Assembly: GCA_036897485.1 (NCBI GenBank)
Contig: JAYMTF010000362.1
Coordinates: forward strand, 1-38,426
Direction of reading: 5' to 3'
Source of the DNA: Pelargonium nanum
Lineage: Eukaryota; Streptophyta; Magnoliopsida; Geraniales; Geraniaceae
Length of the DNA stretch: 38,426 nucleotides
The first letter of the stretch is position 1. Every line of letters begins with the position of its first letter. Positions 21,401 through 31,525 of this stretch are shown here, piece by piece. A program made the position numbers and the translations under genes. The notes below the pieces were generated by a model. The model was given only the letters and a program-made list of their open reading frames with translations. It was not told the DNA's origin and searched no databases.

Positions 21401-21934
21401 AGCAACCCCTGTTTACATTGCTTTACGAATTATTTAGCGTTTGGTGTTTTGGTGAAACAGATAAATGCTAATGAAGCAGTAATATGCGTACTAGCTTCCC
21501 AAATTGCTAATGTTGGTGAGAGCATAATTGGTGCTGTACTCCAAGAGAAAGAAGGATTTGGATGGGTAGGCCATATGCATTTCCTTACAAATTACACTAA
21601 TTTATCAAAATCCCTACTGTATTACAATCTTTCTGTCATAGTCCAGTGTGAGTCTTTCATTTGGTTAATAGCATGTAAATGAGGTTAGGGTTTATTAAGT
21701 TATGAAGCCAGTTGGCCTCACCCTATAATGGCTATAGCTAAAGATCATAACAGGGGTGTCAACCAGTTTTTTAGCTGATTGGTTTGTTCTCCACAATCAC
21801 AGACCTTTCCATTCTTATGTTTTGGTGTCTGGTTTGTTTTGCAGCTTAACAATGATGCTGTCAATGTCATCAACATAACCATAGGCAGCATTTTAGCAAT
21901 CTTGATACAACTGCTCCTACAATGGCGTGTATAA
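18443..21934 (+). CDS. VTE6: Phytyl-phosphate kinase VTE6-like, chloroplastic (DUF92/TMEM19 family)
   Basis: Five exons, 18443..18817, 19195..19448, 20371..20494, 21461..21565 and 21845..21934, join in frame to 315 aa (Arabidopsis VTE6 about 333). The N-terminus to about residue 50 is a plastid transit peptide (MAASSCLLHINLRPVPLRF). The rest is the membrane DUF92 domain: hydrophobic segments around 70-125, then KRKGRRGPGSVVGSSAAGC, the conserved SFCTKLSDTVSSEIGKAYGK, FKIVPRGTEGAVSVEGTLAG and ASQIANVGESIIGA. VTE6 converts phytyl-phosphate to phytyl-diphosphate in the chloroplast envelope, feeding tocopherol and phylloquinone synthesis with phytol freed from chlorophyll. The match is by recalled family motifs and intron placement. 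Introns are 377, 922, 966 and 279 bp; the second has a 17-bp tandem repeat. Start 18443 begins the transit peptide. Confidence 0.93.
19823..19856. repeat. 17-bp perfect tandem repeat in VTE6 intron 2
   Basis: ggaaagggaccctctct occurs twice without a gap (19823-19839 and 19840-19856). Each unit contains the near-palindrome agggaccct. Confidence 0.9.
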
Positions 21935-22018
21935 ATTTTCATGTTGTTGCTTCAAGGAGATCAGATGTCAATATCATGGCCATCTATGTGAAATGACAAT
22001 GGACTAGAACAGGGCTCT

Positions 22019-22046
<28 letters not shown>
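22019..22046. repeat. (AG)14 microsatellite
   Basis: Fourteen AG units begin 84 bp after the VTE6 stop codon, probably within or near its 3' UTR. Confidence 0.92.
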
Positions 22047-22051
<5 letters not shown>

Positions 22052-22240
22052 TGTACTCATGTATGGTTACTGACTGTTGTATCAATGATTTGATTGTGTT
22101 TAAAGGAAGATTGCACAAATGTAGCCACACAATACACAATAGTTTTGTCTTCAAAGGAACATACCACAAATGTATAATATAGAATTCAGAATTCACTGTG
22201 GAGGTCATATTGTTGTAAGCTTTGGAAGTAAAAAATAATT

Positions 22241-22324
22241 GGGGTGAGAGAGGCTCGAACTCTCGACCTCAGGATCACTCAGTAGCTATGAGACCTACGC
22301 GCTAGCCAACTGCGCCACCACCCC
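22241..22324 (-). tRNA. tRNA-Met (CAT), elongator type, with 11-nt intron
   Basis: Read on the minus strand, the gene starts GGGGTGGTGGCGCAGTTGG and ends GTTCGAGCCTCTCTCACCCC. The acceptor stem GGGGTGG pairs with the 3' end TCACCCC (one wobble). The D-arm holds GGCGCAGTTGGCTAGCGC (A box), and the T-arm GAGAGTTCGAGCCTCTC (B box) forms a perfect 5-bp stem. The anticodon CAT is at 22288-22290 in loop CTCATA..A. An 11-nt intron (gctactgagtg, 22276-22286) splits positions 37/38, the standard site in plant elongator tRNA-Met. CCA is not encoded, as usual in eukaryotes. It is not the initiator type, which is intronless with a different acceptor stem. Confidence 0.96.
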
Positions 22325-23026
22325 TTGATGACACGTCTATCTTTGGTTATAATTGATTCAATTTACTATGTAAAAATCGAAAATCTAGTACGAGATATGT
22401 GAAATGTAGTGAAAAATGAAAATTGGTTGTTTTATAAATAAAATTTTGTTTATTACCCACAAAGTGAACGTGGTTACGTGGGTGCTGTCTGGATGAAGTG
22501 AATGTGGATGGGGCTTTTTTTTTGCTGATTCTTCCCGTCATGGGGCAGTTGGGTGGCGTGGTCGGGTGATGGGCGATATGAGGGAGGTGGGGTCGACCCT
22601 TGGCTGGGGGTTGCCACACTTCAGGTGGCGGAAGTGACGGCGCTCTGGGAAGCTATAGAGTGGGTTCGGGGAGGGGATGAAATATGTTATTTTCGAGCAT
22701 CCACGAGGTTGTTTTGGCATTGGTATTTGGTAGTGGTGGGTTGAATTTAAGCGGTTTAGTCTCCTCATCAATGATTAAATGTATTTGTCATAAAATTTTA
22801 CTTTCTGATAGTCGGTAGGCGAATAGAGTTGCTCATACTTTCACAATGTATTCTCATTTTTCATGTAATCACGGTCAAGTTGTTCAATCGGTGAATCTTC
22901 AGTTACTACATTCTGTTAGAAATTTGGTCAAAATTTCAAGTTTGAATTTCCAAATTCCAAGAAAGATTCCAAAATTGCCACCTTGGTTTTAATCCCATAT
23001 GCACACTTCACGTTCCCAACTAAAAA
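22325..23026. other. Intergenic region between tRNA-Met and the WD40 gene
   Basis: No supported feature beyond the WD40 gene promoter side. A G-rich stretch at 22530-22690 gives short ORFs on both strands, none resembling a known protein. Confidence 0.5.
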
Positions 23027-24250
23027 ATGTCTCCTTCTCCTTCACTCCAATTCGTCCTCACTACCTCTACTGACGGTCCCATCACCGCCCACGACGCCGC
23101 CTCCGGAGCAACCGTAGCTCGCTTCACCGGCAGCCGCTCCCCTCGCAATGGCCTCATCCTCGTCGGCAACACTTCCTTCGCCGCCTCCCACATCTCCTCC
23201 GCCACAGCCTCTGCCTCCATTCACCTCTACAACTGGTGGTCTTCCACAGCCTTCCACCACCTCCCCGTCCCCGAACCCGTCGCCCCGCTCGCCGTCACCG
23301 ACGACGGCTCCTACCTCTTCGCTGGCGGGGTCTCCGGCAACGTCCACGTCATCTCGCTCCCGTCGGGCAACGTGATCAGATCAGTCCCCGCACACAAAAA
23401 ACCCGTGTCCTGCTTCAGAATCAGCACCGACGGGTCGCTTCTGATCTCCGGCGGCGACGACGGTGCCATTCTCATCTTCCCAATCCTGCTGCTCGTAGAT
23501 GAGCAAAACAATTCAACAAACACCTCAACGACGCCGTGTGATCGATTTCAGGCCCACGCCGATTCTGTCACAGCCATTTCGTGCAATTACACGATAATTT
23601 CATCTTCCCTGGACTGCACTTGCAAGATTTGGTCTCTCTCACGCCGCACGCCCCTCCGGACGGTGGCGTTTCCATGCGCGATTTGGGGAGTAGCAATAGA
23701 CCCCACAGAGTCCGAATTCTTCGCGGCCGGGTCAGACGGTTTGATCTACCGGGCAGCATTGAAGGTGGGAAGTAAACAGCTGGCTAGCCGAGCTCGGAAA
23801 CCGCTAGCCTGGGAGCAGAACCACGGCAGCACGGTGGTGGCCGTGGCGGTGGCAGATGAGGGGAGGAGTTTGGTGTCTGCTTCGGAAGATGGAGTGATTT
23901 GGATTTGGGATGTGGAGAGTGCAAAGGTGAGGATGGTTCTCCGCGGGGAGATCAGGAGCATTAGTGCCATGGTGGTGGCCGGAGGGATCAGGAATGTCAA
24001 AAGGTGCAGCAGAGAGGAAGAGAATGGCGGCGAAGATAGGTGGAGCCGGGAATTTGGGTTGTCCGGTGGAGAGATGGATAGGCCGATAAGGGAAGTGGTG
24101 GAGATGGAGAAGCTGGTAAGAGAGGCTGAGAAGGTCAAGGGTGGAGCAATCGACATGCTTGAATCTGCCATTGCAGTGTACGAGCGGCTTCTGGAACTCA
24201 TTCTCAAGGAAGCAAAAAGATGCTCAAGTAGCAACAATAGAGCAAAATAG
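23027..24250 (+). CDS. WD40-repeat protein, ROOT INITIATION DEFECTIVE 3 (Ipi3/WDR18)-like
   Basis: An intronless 407-aa protein with GC-rich codons. About five to six WD40 blades are visible: LTTSTDGPITAHDAASGA (about 11-28); DDGSYLFAGGVSGNVHVI (about 92-109); STDGSLLISGGDDGAILIF (about 134-152); then CTCKIWSLSRRTPLRTVAF; SEFFAAGSDGLIYRAAL; and LVSASEDGVIWIWDVESA. The last about 50 residues (VEMEKLVREAEKVKGGAI and LERLLELIL-like) look like a helix or coiled coil. RID3 is the plant counterpart of yeast Ipi3/human WDR18, of the Rix1/PELP1 ribosome-assembly complex, and limits cell division in root and shoot meristem formation. The overall layout (repeat spacing and SLSRRTPLRTVAFP linker) fits RID3, but WD40 proteins are easily confused, so the specific name is moderate. 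It converges with the BBX gene. Confidence 0.85.
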   Translation: MSPSPSLQFVLTTSTDGPITAHDAASGATVARFTGSRSPRNGLILVGNTSFAASHISSATASASIHLYNWWSSTAFHHLPVPEPVAPLAVTDDGSYLFAGGVSGNVHVISLPSGNVIRSVPAHKKPVSCFRISTDGSLLISGGDDGAILIFPILLLVDEQNNSTNTSTTPCDRFQAHADSVTAISCNYTIISSSLDCTCKIWSLSRRTPLRTVAFPCAIWGVAIDPTESEFFAAGSDGLIYRAALKVGSKQLASRARKPLAWEQNHGSTVVAVAVADEGRSLVSASEDGVIWIWDVESAKVRMVLRGEIRSISAMVVAGGIRNVKRCSREEENGGEDRWSREFGLSGGEMDRPIREVVEMEKLVREAEKVKGGAIDMLESAIAVYERLLELILKEAKRCSSSNNRAK

Positions 24251-24773
24251 AGAACTACTGTAGACATCAATCATTTGTTAACATACCATATAATGTGAAA
24301 TGGAAGCACAAAACTTGCAAGGAAATCAAGAACAGAGAGTTCACACAACATAAACTTTTATTAAAACATAATAACTAACAAGATATGAAGAAATCAATCT
24401 GACAACACAAACTTGAAGCTCTAGTTAGTAGAAATCATGTGACGATATGTCTTGACTAAGTTACCCTGTCCCGACCTATTATCCGTTTAATTTATTTGCT
24501 AATACATGATGTAATTAGGCTAAACGATCATCGGATCCAGAACATTTTGCTTTCTCCTGGTGTAACTCCTAGTTAGAAGGTACTTCAAACCGTAGGACTT
24601 TTTTTTCTGTTGTTGTGTTGATCTCAAGAAATCCAACTGTGAAATGAAAAAGGATCTATCTAGGCAAATAGAGAACTTACTAGTCCTACCACCAAGCAAA
24701 TAGCTTAAATTCCTTCCGTGCCCCAAAAAGGATAGATGACTTGCAATTCCAATAGTGTGGTTAAGAGAACAAA
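24251..24773. other. Convergent 3' region between the WD40 and BBX genes
   Basis: The stop codons of the two genes face each other 523 bp apart. The stretch should hold both 3' UTRs; no repeat or gene was seen. Confidence 0.6.
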
Positions 24774-27295
24774 CTAGAATTGCCGTCTTCTTTTCACAGT
24801 GAGCTGATCACGATGGGAACTTTGCTCAGTCGAGAAGCAAACGTCAGGCACGAAAACTGCACTATCAGATAGATTGCGGAAATTTTTTGGCCAATATAAG
24901 CCTGAGGCTGTGGGTGGGGAAGGCACTTGTGGCACTGCCCAGGTGTTTTCTGGCACCTGACCCAAACAATCATCATCTTCTAGTTCTTCACCAGCAGATC
25001 TTAGCATAGAAGAATTGTCAGAGTCTGCATACTTGCTGCTATCAGCCTGACGAAAATACAGGCAAGAGAAAAGAGTCAAACATCAGACTGGATTAAATAT
25101 GGACATTCAAAGAGAAGAACACCACTTGGGTCTTGCTTGATGTTTCATCATCTTCACAAGTAATGATACCTTGATGCAATATAGATGTCAATTGTCATAG
25201 CATCTTCAGATGTAAACATACCCTAAACATACTCTTTATGTTAATATAAATTTTGTAACCCAATTTATAATTTAGTATAATAAAGGAAATACAGAGAACA
25301 ATGATAGAAATAACACTCACTAGCTAAAAAGATACCCTTTTACAAAATGTAACATGAAAACATATTACAGTTTGCGCAAGTGTACCTTAGAAGAGCCATT
25401 TTCCATGAAGCCGTAACTTTGGTTGAATTCATTTAACCCAAGAAAGTCATCAATCTGCCACTGTGAAATGCTTCCAGCCATAGACCCCCCAGCAAAGGAT
25501 ACCTTTGTTGACGGAAAATCTCCAACTCCGCAATTCGAAGGTAAAGCGTCATTGGGGTCACTGGCCAATACTGTAGGAGTGCCATTCCTAGATTGACCAG
25601 AGGAAGATTTTGGTGTGGAAGAGGATGCGCCAAGTTCTACAGGTTCAGGACCTACTTTTACTCCAGTAAGCAAAAACCTCTGATGATTGGACACCAAGCT
25701 ATTTGCTGTGTGTATGGCAACATCACATTTCCTGCAAAGTAAAGCTCGATCTTCTAAACAAAAGAAGAAGCCAATTGTATCCTGTAAAAAATGACAGGTT
25801 TTCGTTATCACAGCTAAATCAACAACACAAAACCATAGGCCAACAAGTTCAAGGAAGCTACACTGTAGCAAAAGAAAACAGGTTACATGTTGGCGGCAGG
25901 ACTAGCTCCTTGTAATGACAATTAGAATATATCTATCCAGAATAATAGATATCAGAGGACAAGTTCAGCTATCTACTGAAAAAAAATATTAATAAAGGTC
26001 GTACACTGATGCTAAGTTTTGTGAAACTAATTAATTCCGAAAATATTTTCATCGCAGTAAGTAGAGCAACTTCTTCAGTACCGGAGCAGAAGTACACAAA
26101 AAAAATATTCACCCCCTCTCCTCTCCATCTCCAAACTAGAAGGAATCAAAAGAAAGCCTCCATGTATAAGTTGACTCATATAAAGACAGGCTAAATGGTT
26201 CAAAGGGTAAGATAAGTCCGCTTCTAAATAATGGATAAAGGTTTTTAGCGTAGCACACCCCATTGGCATAGAAGGTTGAAGACCTAAATAAACAAGAGCT
26301 TCCTGAAATCTCAGACCTAACAACAAGAGCTTCCTGAAATCTCAGTGGATCTATAATGGAGTGCATACTTATGCCGTTTTCTACAAGACAAATTAAAATT
26401 TAGGAAGAGTGTTTTGAGATTATCTCATTGATGGTAGAGTAGATTAAGCATGCTCAACACCACCTAATCAAACTGCAATACCCAACATTTTCTTCATTCA
26501 TCCCACAAAACTGCAATACCTACTGTTTCTTTCTTTCATCCCTCACCAAAGTTTATACAGCCTACATTCCATCTCACTTCTAGCCATTCTGTGTCACCCT
26601 CTCCATCCCATTTAAGCAAATTATACTACTACTCTTTTGACTCTTCTCTCCATTTTTATTCCTTTAAAAAATGAATAAAAACTAACATGCTCTCTTATCC
26701 AAAATCCAACCGCTACTATCCTTTTACTAAAGTAATCATTATCTTCTAGAATTGTTACTGTTCCCAATGCAGCCAGCCACCTTTCTCTTTTTCCTTATCT
26801 TTTTCCCTTTTTCTCTTTCTCCCTCTTTGGCTGTACACCAGATTTGAGCCTATCACCCAATCACCTCCTTGCAATCTTACATTACCCCACCATAAAAGCA
26901 AAATAAAATCATTATTAAAAAAAGAATAAAAACAACAAACCCAAAATTTTAAAATTGTTTATTCATAAACTTCATTTCAAGTGAGTTAAATACAATTATC
27001 TAGCTACTAAATCAATATAGTAATCAACACAAATCTAAAAATTTATAAATCTCAGATTTCCTCCAAATTTCATCACACAATCAATAAATCGTGTATAGGG
27101 AAATTAACGAACCTGACAAATGTCACACTTGGGCATCTGAGAAGACGAAGTGGACAACGGAACCCTCTGGTGCTTGCTAGCGAGCTTGTTGGCGGCGTGA
27201 ACCTTCTTGTCACAGTCCCAGCACAGCGCCGCCTCGTCGGCGCAGCACAGAACCTTCGCCTCCGCCGCCTCGCACACGTTGCACTGAATCTTCAT
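24774..27295 (-). CDS. BBX22: Double B-box zinc finger protein, BBX22/LZF1-like
   Basis: Three phase-0 exons, complement(join(24774..25046, 25386..25781, 27113..27295)), give 283 aa. B-box 1 has C5, C8, C17, D20, C25, C28, H33 and H42 (MKIQCNVCEAAEAKVLCCAD). B-box 2 has C57, C60, C69, C77, C80, H85 and H94 (KCDICQ | FFFCLEDRALLCRKCDVAIH); intron 1 interrupts it after CDICQ. There is no CCT domain. A COP1-binding type VP motif (VPDVC) is at about 259-263, and a basic KRRR tail at about 278-281 may help nuclear import. WQIDDFLGLNEFNQSYGF and PQVPSPPTASGLYWPK are typical of BBX22-type proteins. These proteins promote photomorphogenesis with HY5 and are degraded through COP1. The N-terminal WDCDKKVH matches BBX22/23 better than BBX24/25. 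I chose the MKIQ start over an in-frame ATG four codons upstream because BBX proteins begin there. Confidence 0.93.
26281..26345. repeat. 33-bp tandem duplication in BBX22 intron 1
   Basis: Units beginning gacctaa and ending cttcctgaaatctcag start at 26281 and 26314; the 24-bp core starting aacaagagc is identical. The 1331-bp intron has no other clear feature apart from a pyrimidine-rich stretch at 26460-26880. Confidence 0.85.
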
Positions 27296-28404
27296 CGTCT
27301 CTCTCAACTTCCAAATCTCCTCTCAAAAACACCAAAATTCGAAGACGAAATGCGAAGATATTTCAATCACCTGAGTTTATCGTTTATCTCTCTGGAGATC
27401 AAATCAAATCATGATCTCTCTCTCTATTAAATCCTTTGGAAATGAAGATCTTTTGGTTTCGTGTGGGGTTTACGATAAAGAAGAGATGCTTGTTGGTGGT
27501 GGGCGGAGAACGCGGAGAGAGGGTTTAAGAGAAGATGAGGGCAAAAAGGTCAAATCGCAGATATTTTTAATTTTCATTTCCACGAAATTCTGAGGCTGAG
27601 AGCGAGAGTTAGGCTTGCCCACGTGGCATCTACTGCTGACTGTCGTGTCATAGGAGACCGCCTTTGCTGTCTCGGTCCTGACTGCTGCGCAACCAAGCCC
27701 ACGCGGAGCGTGTTTCCACGCGCCTTCGAGTGAATCTTCTGGAAATTGGATATTTTCCTTTTTTATAATACTATTTAATTTTAATTTTTGGCATAGATTC
27801 TTGAAAAGGGTTGTGGACTGGACTAACGCTGGAAATAGGATATATGTGGGCCTATGAAATGAGGACCAAACCCAAGTTGTATGGTTTTCAAATATCAAAT
27901 GGATTTATGTAGATGTTGAGTCCCATCATTGGGTTGAGAAAAAATCATTTGGTTAATGATTGGTAGTAATTAAATTATAGTAGGATATGAGAACAAAATA
28001 TTGTGTAACATATTTGTGTGCATTGACATAAATATCTTTGGAATGGATGGACTAGGACTAGCCACAACTTTGTGGGGTTCACCTATAAGTGAATGGGTCC
28101 ATTAATTTCTCTTTTTATGTTATCATTCAATGAATTTGGCCAAATATTGTACTTGAATGAGTGTTCTCGAAAGTTAATTAGCATATTGTAACTTTAAGTG
28201 GCACTAAGATAACATAACTCCAATTAGAGTGACATTGAAGCTTTAACGACACTTCGAATGACGATTTTTGTAAACTCTCAAGACAAGTCCATATAACTTT
28301 ATACCCATAAATTATCTTTAATTAATTCAAACCCCCAAAATACTTTAATTTCTAATTCAACCCTACAAATCTTAAAAACCCCCTAAAATAACACTTCGAT
28401 TATG
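27296..28404. other. Divergent upstream region of BBX22
   Basis: It contains the BBX22 5' UTR and promoter with the G-box at 27620-27625, and from about 27900 AT-rich intergenic DNA. No coding sequence is supported. Confidence 0.6.
27620..27625 (-). promoter_or_regulatory. G-box upstream of BBX22
   Basis: CACGTG in the context gcccacgtggca lies about 325 bp upstream of the BBX22 start codon. HY5 and PIF factors bind such G-boxes, and Arabidopsis BBX22 is a known HY5 target; use of this copy is inferred. Confidence 0.5.
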
Positions 28405-28603
28405 ACCCTAGTTTTTTTTTTATTAGCAACGGGACATCATACTCGAAGTAACAATGTTTATCACTCCATTTGGGAGCGTCGCCCTAAACCCCACCCCATA
28501 CCGTCGACAAGGAGGCTCGAACTTGAGATCTCAGAGGAAATCCAAAGTGGTATTAACCACTTGGCCCACCCTTTGGGAGCGTCACCCTAAACCTCACCCT
28601 AGT
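28405..28603 (-). mobile_element. tRNA-derived SINE (minus orientation)
   Basis: On the minus strand the element holds a pol III A box-like sequence (TGGGCCAAGTGG, about 28557-28568) and a B box (AAGTTCGAGCC, about 28514-28523) at tRNA-like spacing, and ends in a poly(A)-like tract (T run at 28412-28421). An 8-bp repeat, ACCCTAGT, flanks it at 28405-28412 and 28596-28603. A 28-bp direct repeat, beginning tttgggagcgtc, lies near both sides of the tRNA-like part (28469-28496 and 28572-28599). The right-hand flanking repeat overlaps this internal repeat, so its status as a target duplication is less certain. Confidence 0.65.
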
Positions 28604-29599
28604 GATTGGTTTTTTACCTTTCTTCATCACAAAATGACCTAAAAATTATTTGTTGCTGTATTATGTAGAGTTGACAATTTGTGTTGTAAGTTGTAACACA
28701 AACACGACACGAAATTAGTGCGTTTGGACCCTCACATTTTGTTTCGTCTCGTGTTTGTGACACATATTTAAATGTATGGTTGTAAATTAATTATAATAAA
28801 GTGTCAAACATGTTAGCTCTATCATGCATAATTGTGTTAGGTCGTGTTCGTGTCAATAGTGTCATGTCAACATGACCCATTTAGTTATCATGTTAAACAT
28901 GTCGTGCTTGTGTTCAACCGTTCAACACGATCATTAAACGAGTTGGGTCGTGCAACACACAATCTCTTTCTTTGATACTTTATTGTGACATCTCTTGCTA
29001 AAATAATGAACTTTTTCTTTGATAACAAATTAAGCTGTTAGAGTTTGCATAGCAACAATGGCGTAGTTTCGCGATGTTTCTTTATTAGTGTATGCGCAGA
29101 GCAACAAGAAACGGTTGTAGAAAAAGAGAAAGGTGGTGGTTTGGTCGGAGCATTCGAGATTGTTGCTGAATTAGATGACTTATCTGGTGGTGGTGAGGAG
29201 CGTTTGACATACCCTTTCATACGGTCGCTTTAAGCTCTAAGTGCAATTGTTGTCAATTGTTCATGCTCTTCAGGTTGAAGGATGATTCTTGTGCATTCGG
29301 TTTTATCATTCTGGATGTTTGAGTCATTAGGACTCATTTTAGCAGTGTCAATTTTTTGTTTGCGGATTGATCTGCGAACCAAGTGACTTACGAGTTAGTT
29401 AGATCTTCAGTCTCTTTGTTAGACTTATTTAAATATATTGGCATTCAAGTTTCAATTTTATATCATTTTTGTTATAATCCGACTTGCAGTAATAAATTGA
29501 CAGTGTTTATACTTTAAAAAGACAAACAAATGCGTCCGAAGGTCCGAAATACCCCTGACCGGTCACTCTACAAAAACAAATTTATAAAGCAAAAAACAC
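28604..29599. other. Intergenic region upstream of HEI10
   Basis: No gene is supported. From about 28667 to 28960 there is a repeat-like stretch rich in cgtgtcgtgt-type motifs, including a hairpin: aacacaaacacgacacgaaa (28695-28714) pairs with a nearly perfect inverse at about 28742-28761. Short ORFs at 29045-29233 have no family resemblance. Confidence 0.5.
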
Positions 29600-31525
29600 A
29601 ACTAATTGCCGCCATTTATGATTCAATTCCACACCAACACAGCCTCTACACATTTCGCTCCCTCCAAATTGGTTCTCCATTTACGGTTTCTCTCGTCTTC
29701 TATATCTTCCGTAGATTTGTTTTCAATTTACTGATTCGTGTTGATAAACAAATTCGTGTTGTTACTGATCCATTGATGTGTCTGTATTTGATCGCGCAGA
29801 GAAGCTCTCGAAATTTCATTTCTCTGGTTTTCATTCGGTTGTTTCAGTGGAATTCGATTTTTCCTGGATAATCGCCATTAATTAACAGGTATTTTGTTCG
29901 TTTCGATTTGTTTTCGGCAATTTTTGTTGTTTCTGATCATTTACACACACACTCTCTCTCCGAATTTTTAGGTTTCGATTTAGGAGTTTTGCTGTGGAAA
30001 AGAAAGAAGTGCAATATTCTTACTTTTCAGGTGCGGCTCTAGTTTTAAGCATAGTGTCTCCACCTTATTGTGTTTGGTTGCTGAGAAAGTGTAGTGAAAA
30101 TAGAGAATCAAAATCATGTTTCACAACCAAAATAGTAGGCTTGCGAACTTTATTTTAGCTTGCAAGTGACAGAATATTTAAGATGCTTCCTGAAACTTGT
30201 ATACTAATTTCAGTTTCTATTTATTTTTTCAGTTATCTGATGTAGTCGTGCTATTAGATTTCTATGGAATGTTACGTGAATAACTATAATTTCATATTTT
30301 CTGGTGAAATTGACCTTGATAAGCGTTTTTATGATGAAGATCCTTTTATGTTATTGCCAAGAACATATAATTATGCAATAATTTGTTTTTATTTTTTATT
30401 CATTAATGTAAATGCTTTGTACACTGACAAGCAAGTGAAATTCTCCTTTGATACTGTTGATTTATAGTAGTGCAAATGGGGTAAGCTTCTATGTTTATTG
30501 ATCAAGACTTCATAAGTTGATTCTTAGGGGGTGCCTAGGATCTAATGTCAGTTTCACAAGATTTGTTAGAATATTCTTCAATAGAAGAAGTCAGCAGTAA
30601 AGAAAGATGGGAACAAAAGAGGAGGGGGTACCTCAGCTAGAGAGAAGTACTAAATTAATGGAATATTGGACAATCAGTAGTTTTTTTTACCAATATAAAG
30701 GCATCCTTACACAGTTCTGCATACCGTATTTGGGGGAAAAGATTGTTCTTTTTCCACAGTCAATTCCTCCCTATAAATCTCAGTTTCAAACATCTTTTTT
30801 TGTCCAGTCTTTACTTTAGTGCTTCAAAGCAAGCAAATTTGAAAACTATTTCTTGAATAGTATGTCCATTTTAGTTTGGTGTATTCTGTGTACCTGTCAC
30901 CATATATTTTAATTTATGAATCTACAGATAAAGTTGTTTCTGAAGGGAATTGTACAGTAACCCAAGTTTCTGCAGTACGGTGGAATATTGGGCAGCTCAA
31001 CATTTGTAATTTCTTATTGCATTACCAAGTTTCTCTAAATTCAGAATTATTCATCTGGTATTAAGCAGCCATATCAATCAAACCCCTTGAACCAATTACT
31101 TCCTCCAAATTTTCCTTCATCTTTTTTAGCTGTCCTAAATTTTCTGTATGCATGACATTTTTTTTCAGTCAATGTCTTCAATAAATGGAATAGTGCTTTT
31201 ATGAATCTAAATCCTTCTGAGTTTTAGAAACTTGCCACAGGATCTCAGGTTGAAGTGTTGTGTTTGAGTAGTCATACCCAGCAGCATCAGTTGGTCTTTG
31301 ACTATATAGTTGTATTTTGTAATACGTCACAGTCATTGTTTGAGAAAATATACTCTTACTGATATGGGACTAATTGTTAGTTTTTGAAGCTTAGTATCGG
31401 ATAACTTGCTAATCTCACATAGGAAAATCAGTTAAGAAATAGACAAACTTGCGAAGCCTCTTATGTGGATATGTGGTTGGAAATTCCAGATTGACATGGA
31501 GTAATGTATAACCCTGAAAGCTGAG
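29600..31525 (+). other. Probable HEI10 5' UTR region with leader intron
   Basis: No coding exon is seen before ATG 31526. Around 29640-29888 the composition (C/T-rich, then AACAG|GTATTT at about 29884-29893) suggests a 5' UTR exon and donor. AG-ended acceptors such as ttccag at about 31484-31489 could join it to the coding exon. This is inference; no transcript evidence is available. The large intervening stretch shows only chance ORFs. Confidence 0.35.

Noticed and set aside
22530..22770. Overlapping G-rich ORFs before the WD40 gene
   Set aside because: They are open on both strands because of base composition, with no similarity that I recognise.
23746..24270. 174-codon ORF on - opposite the WD40 gene
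   Set aside because: Antisense shadow of a GC-rich exon; Ser/Leu-rich text with no motif.
29045..29233. 62-codon ORF with acidic EKEKGGGLVGAF text
   Set aside because: Possible relic of a coding segment, but no family is recognised, no splice structure is visible, and both strands are open.
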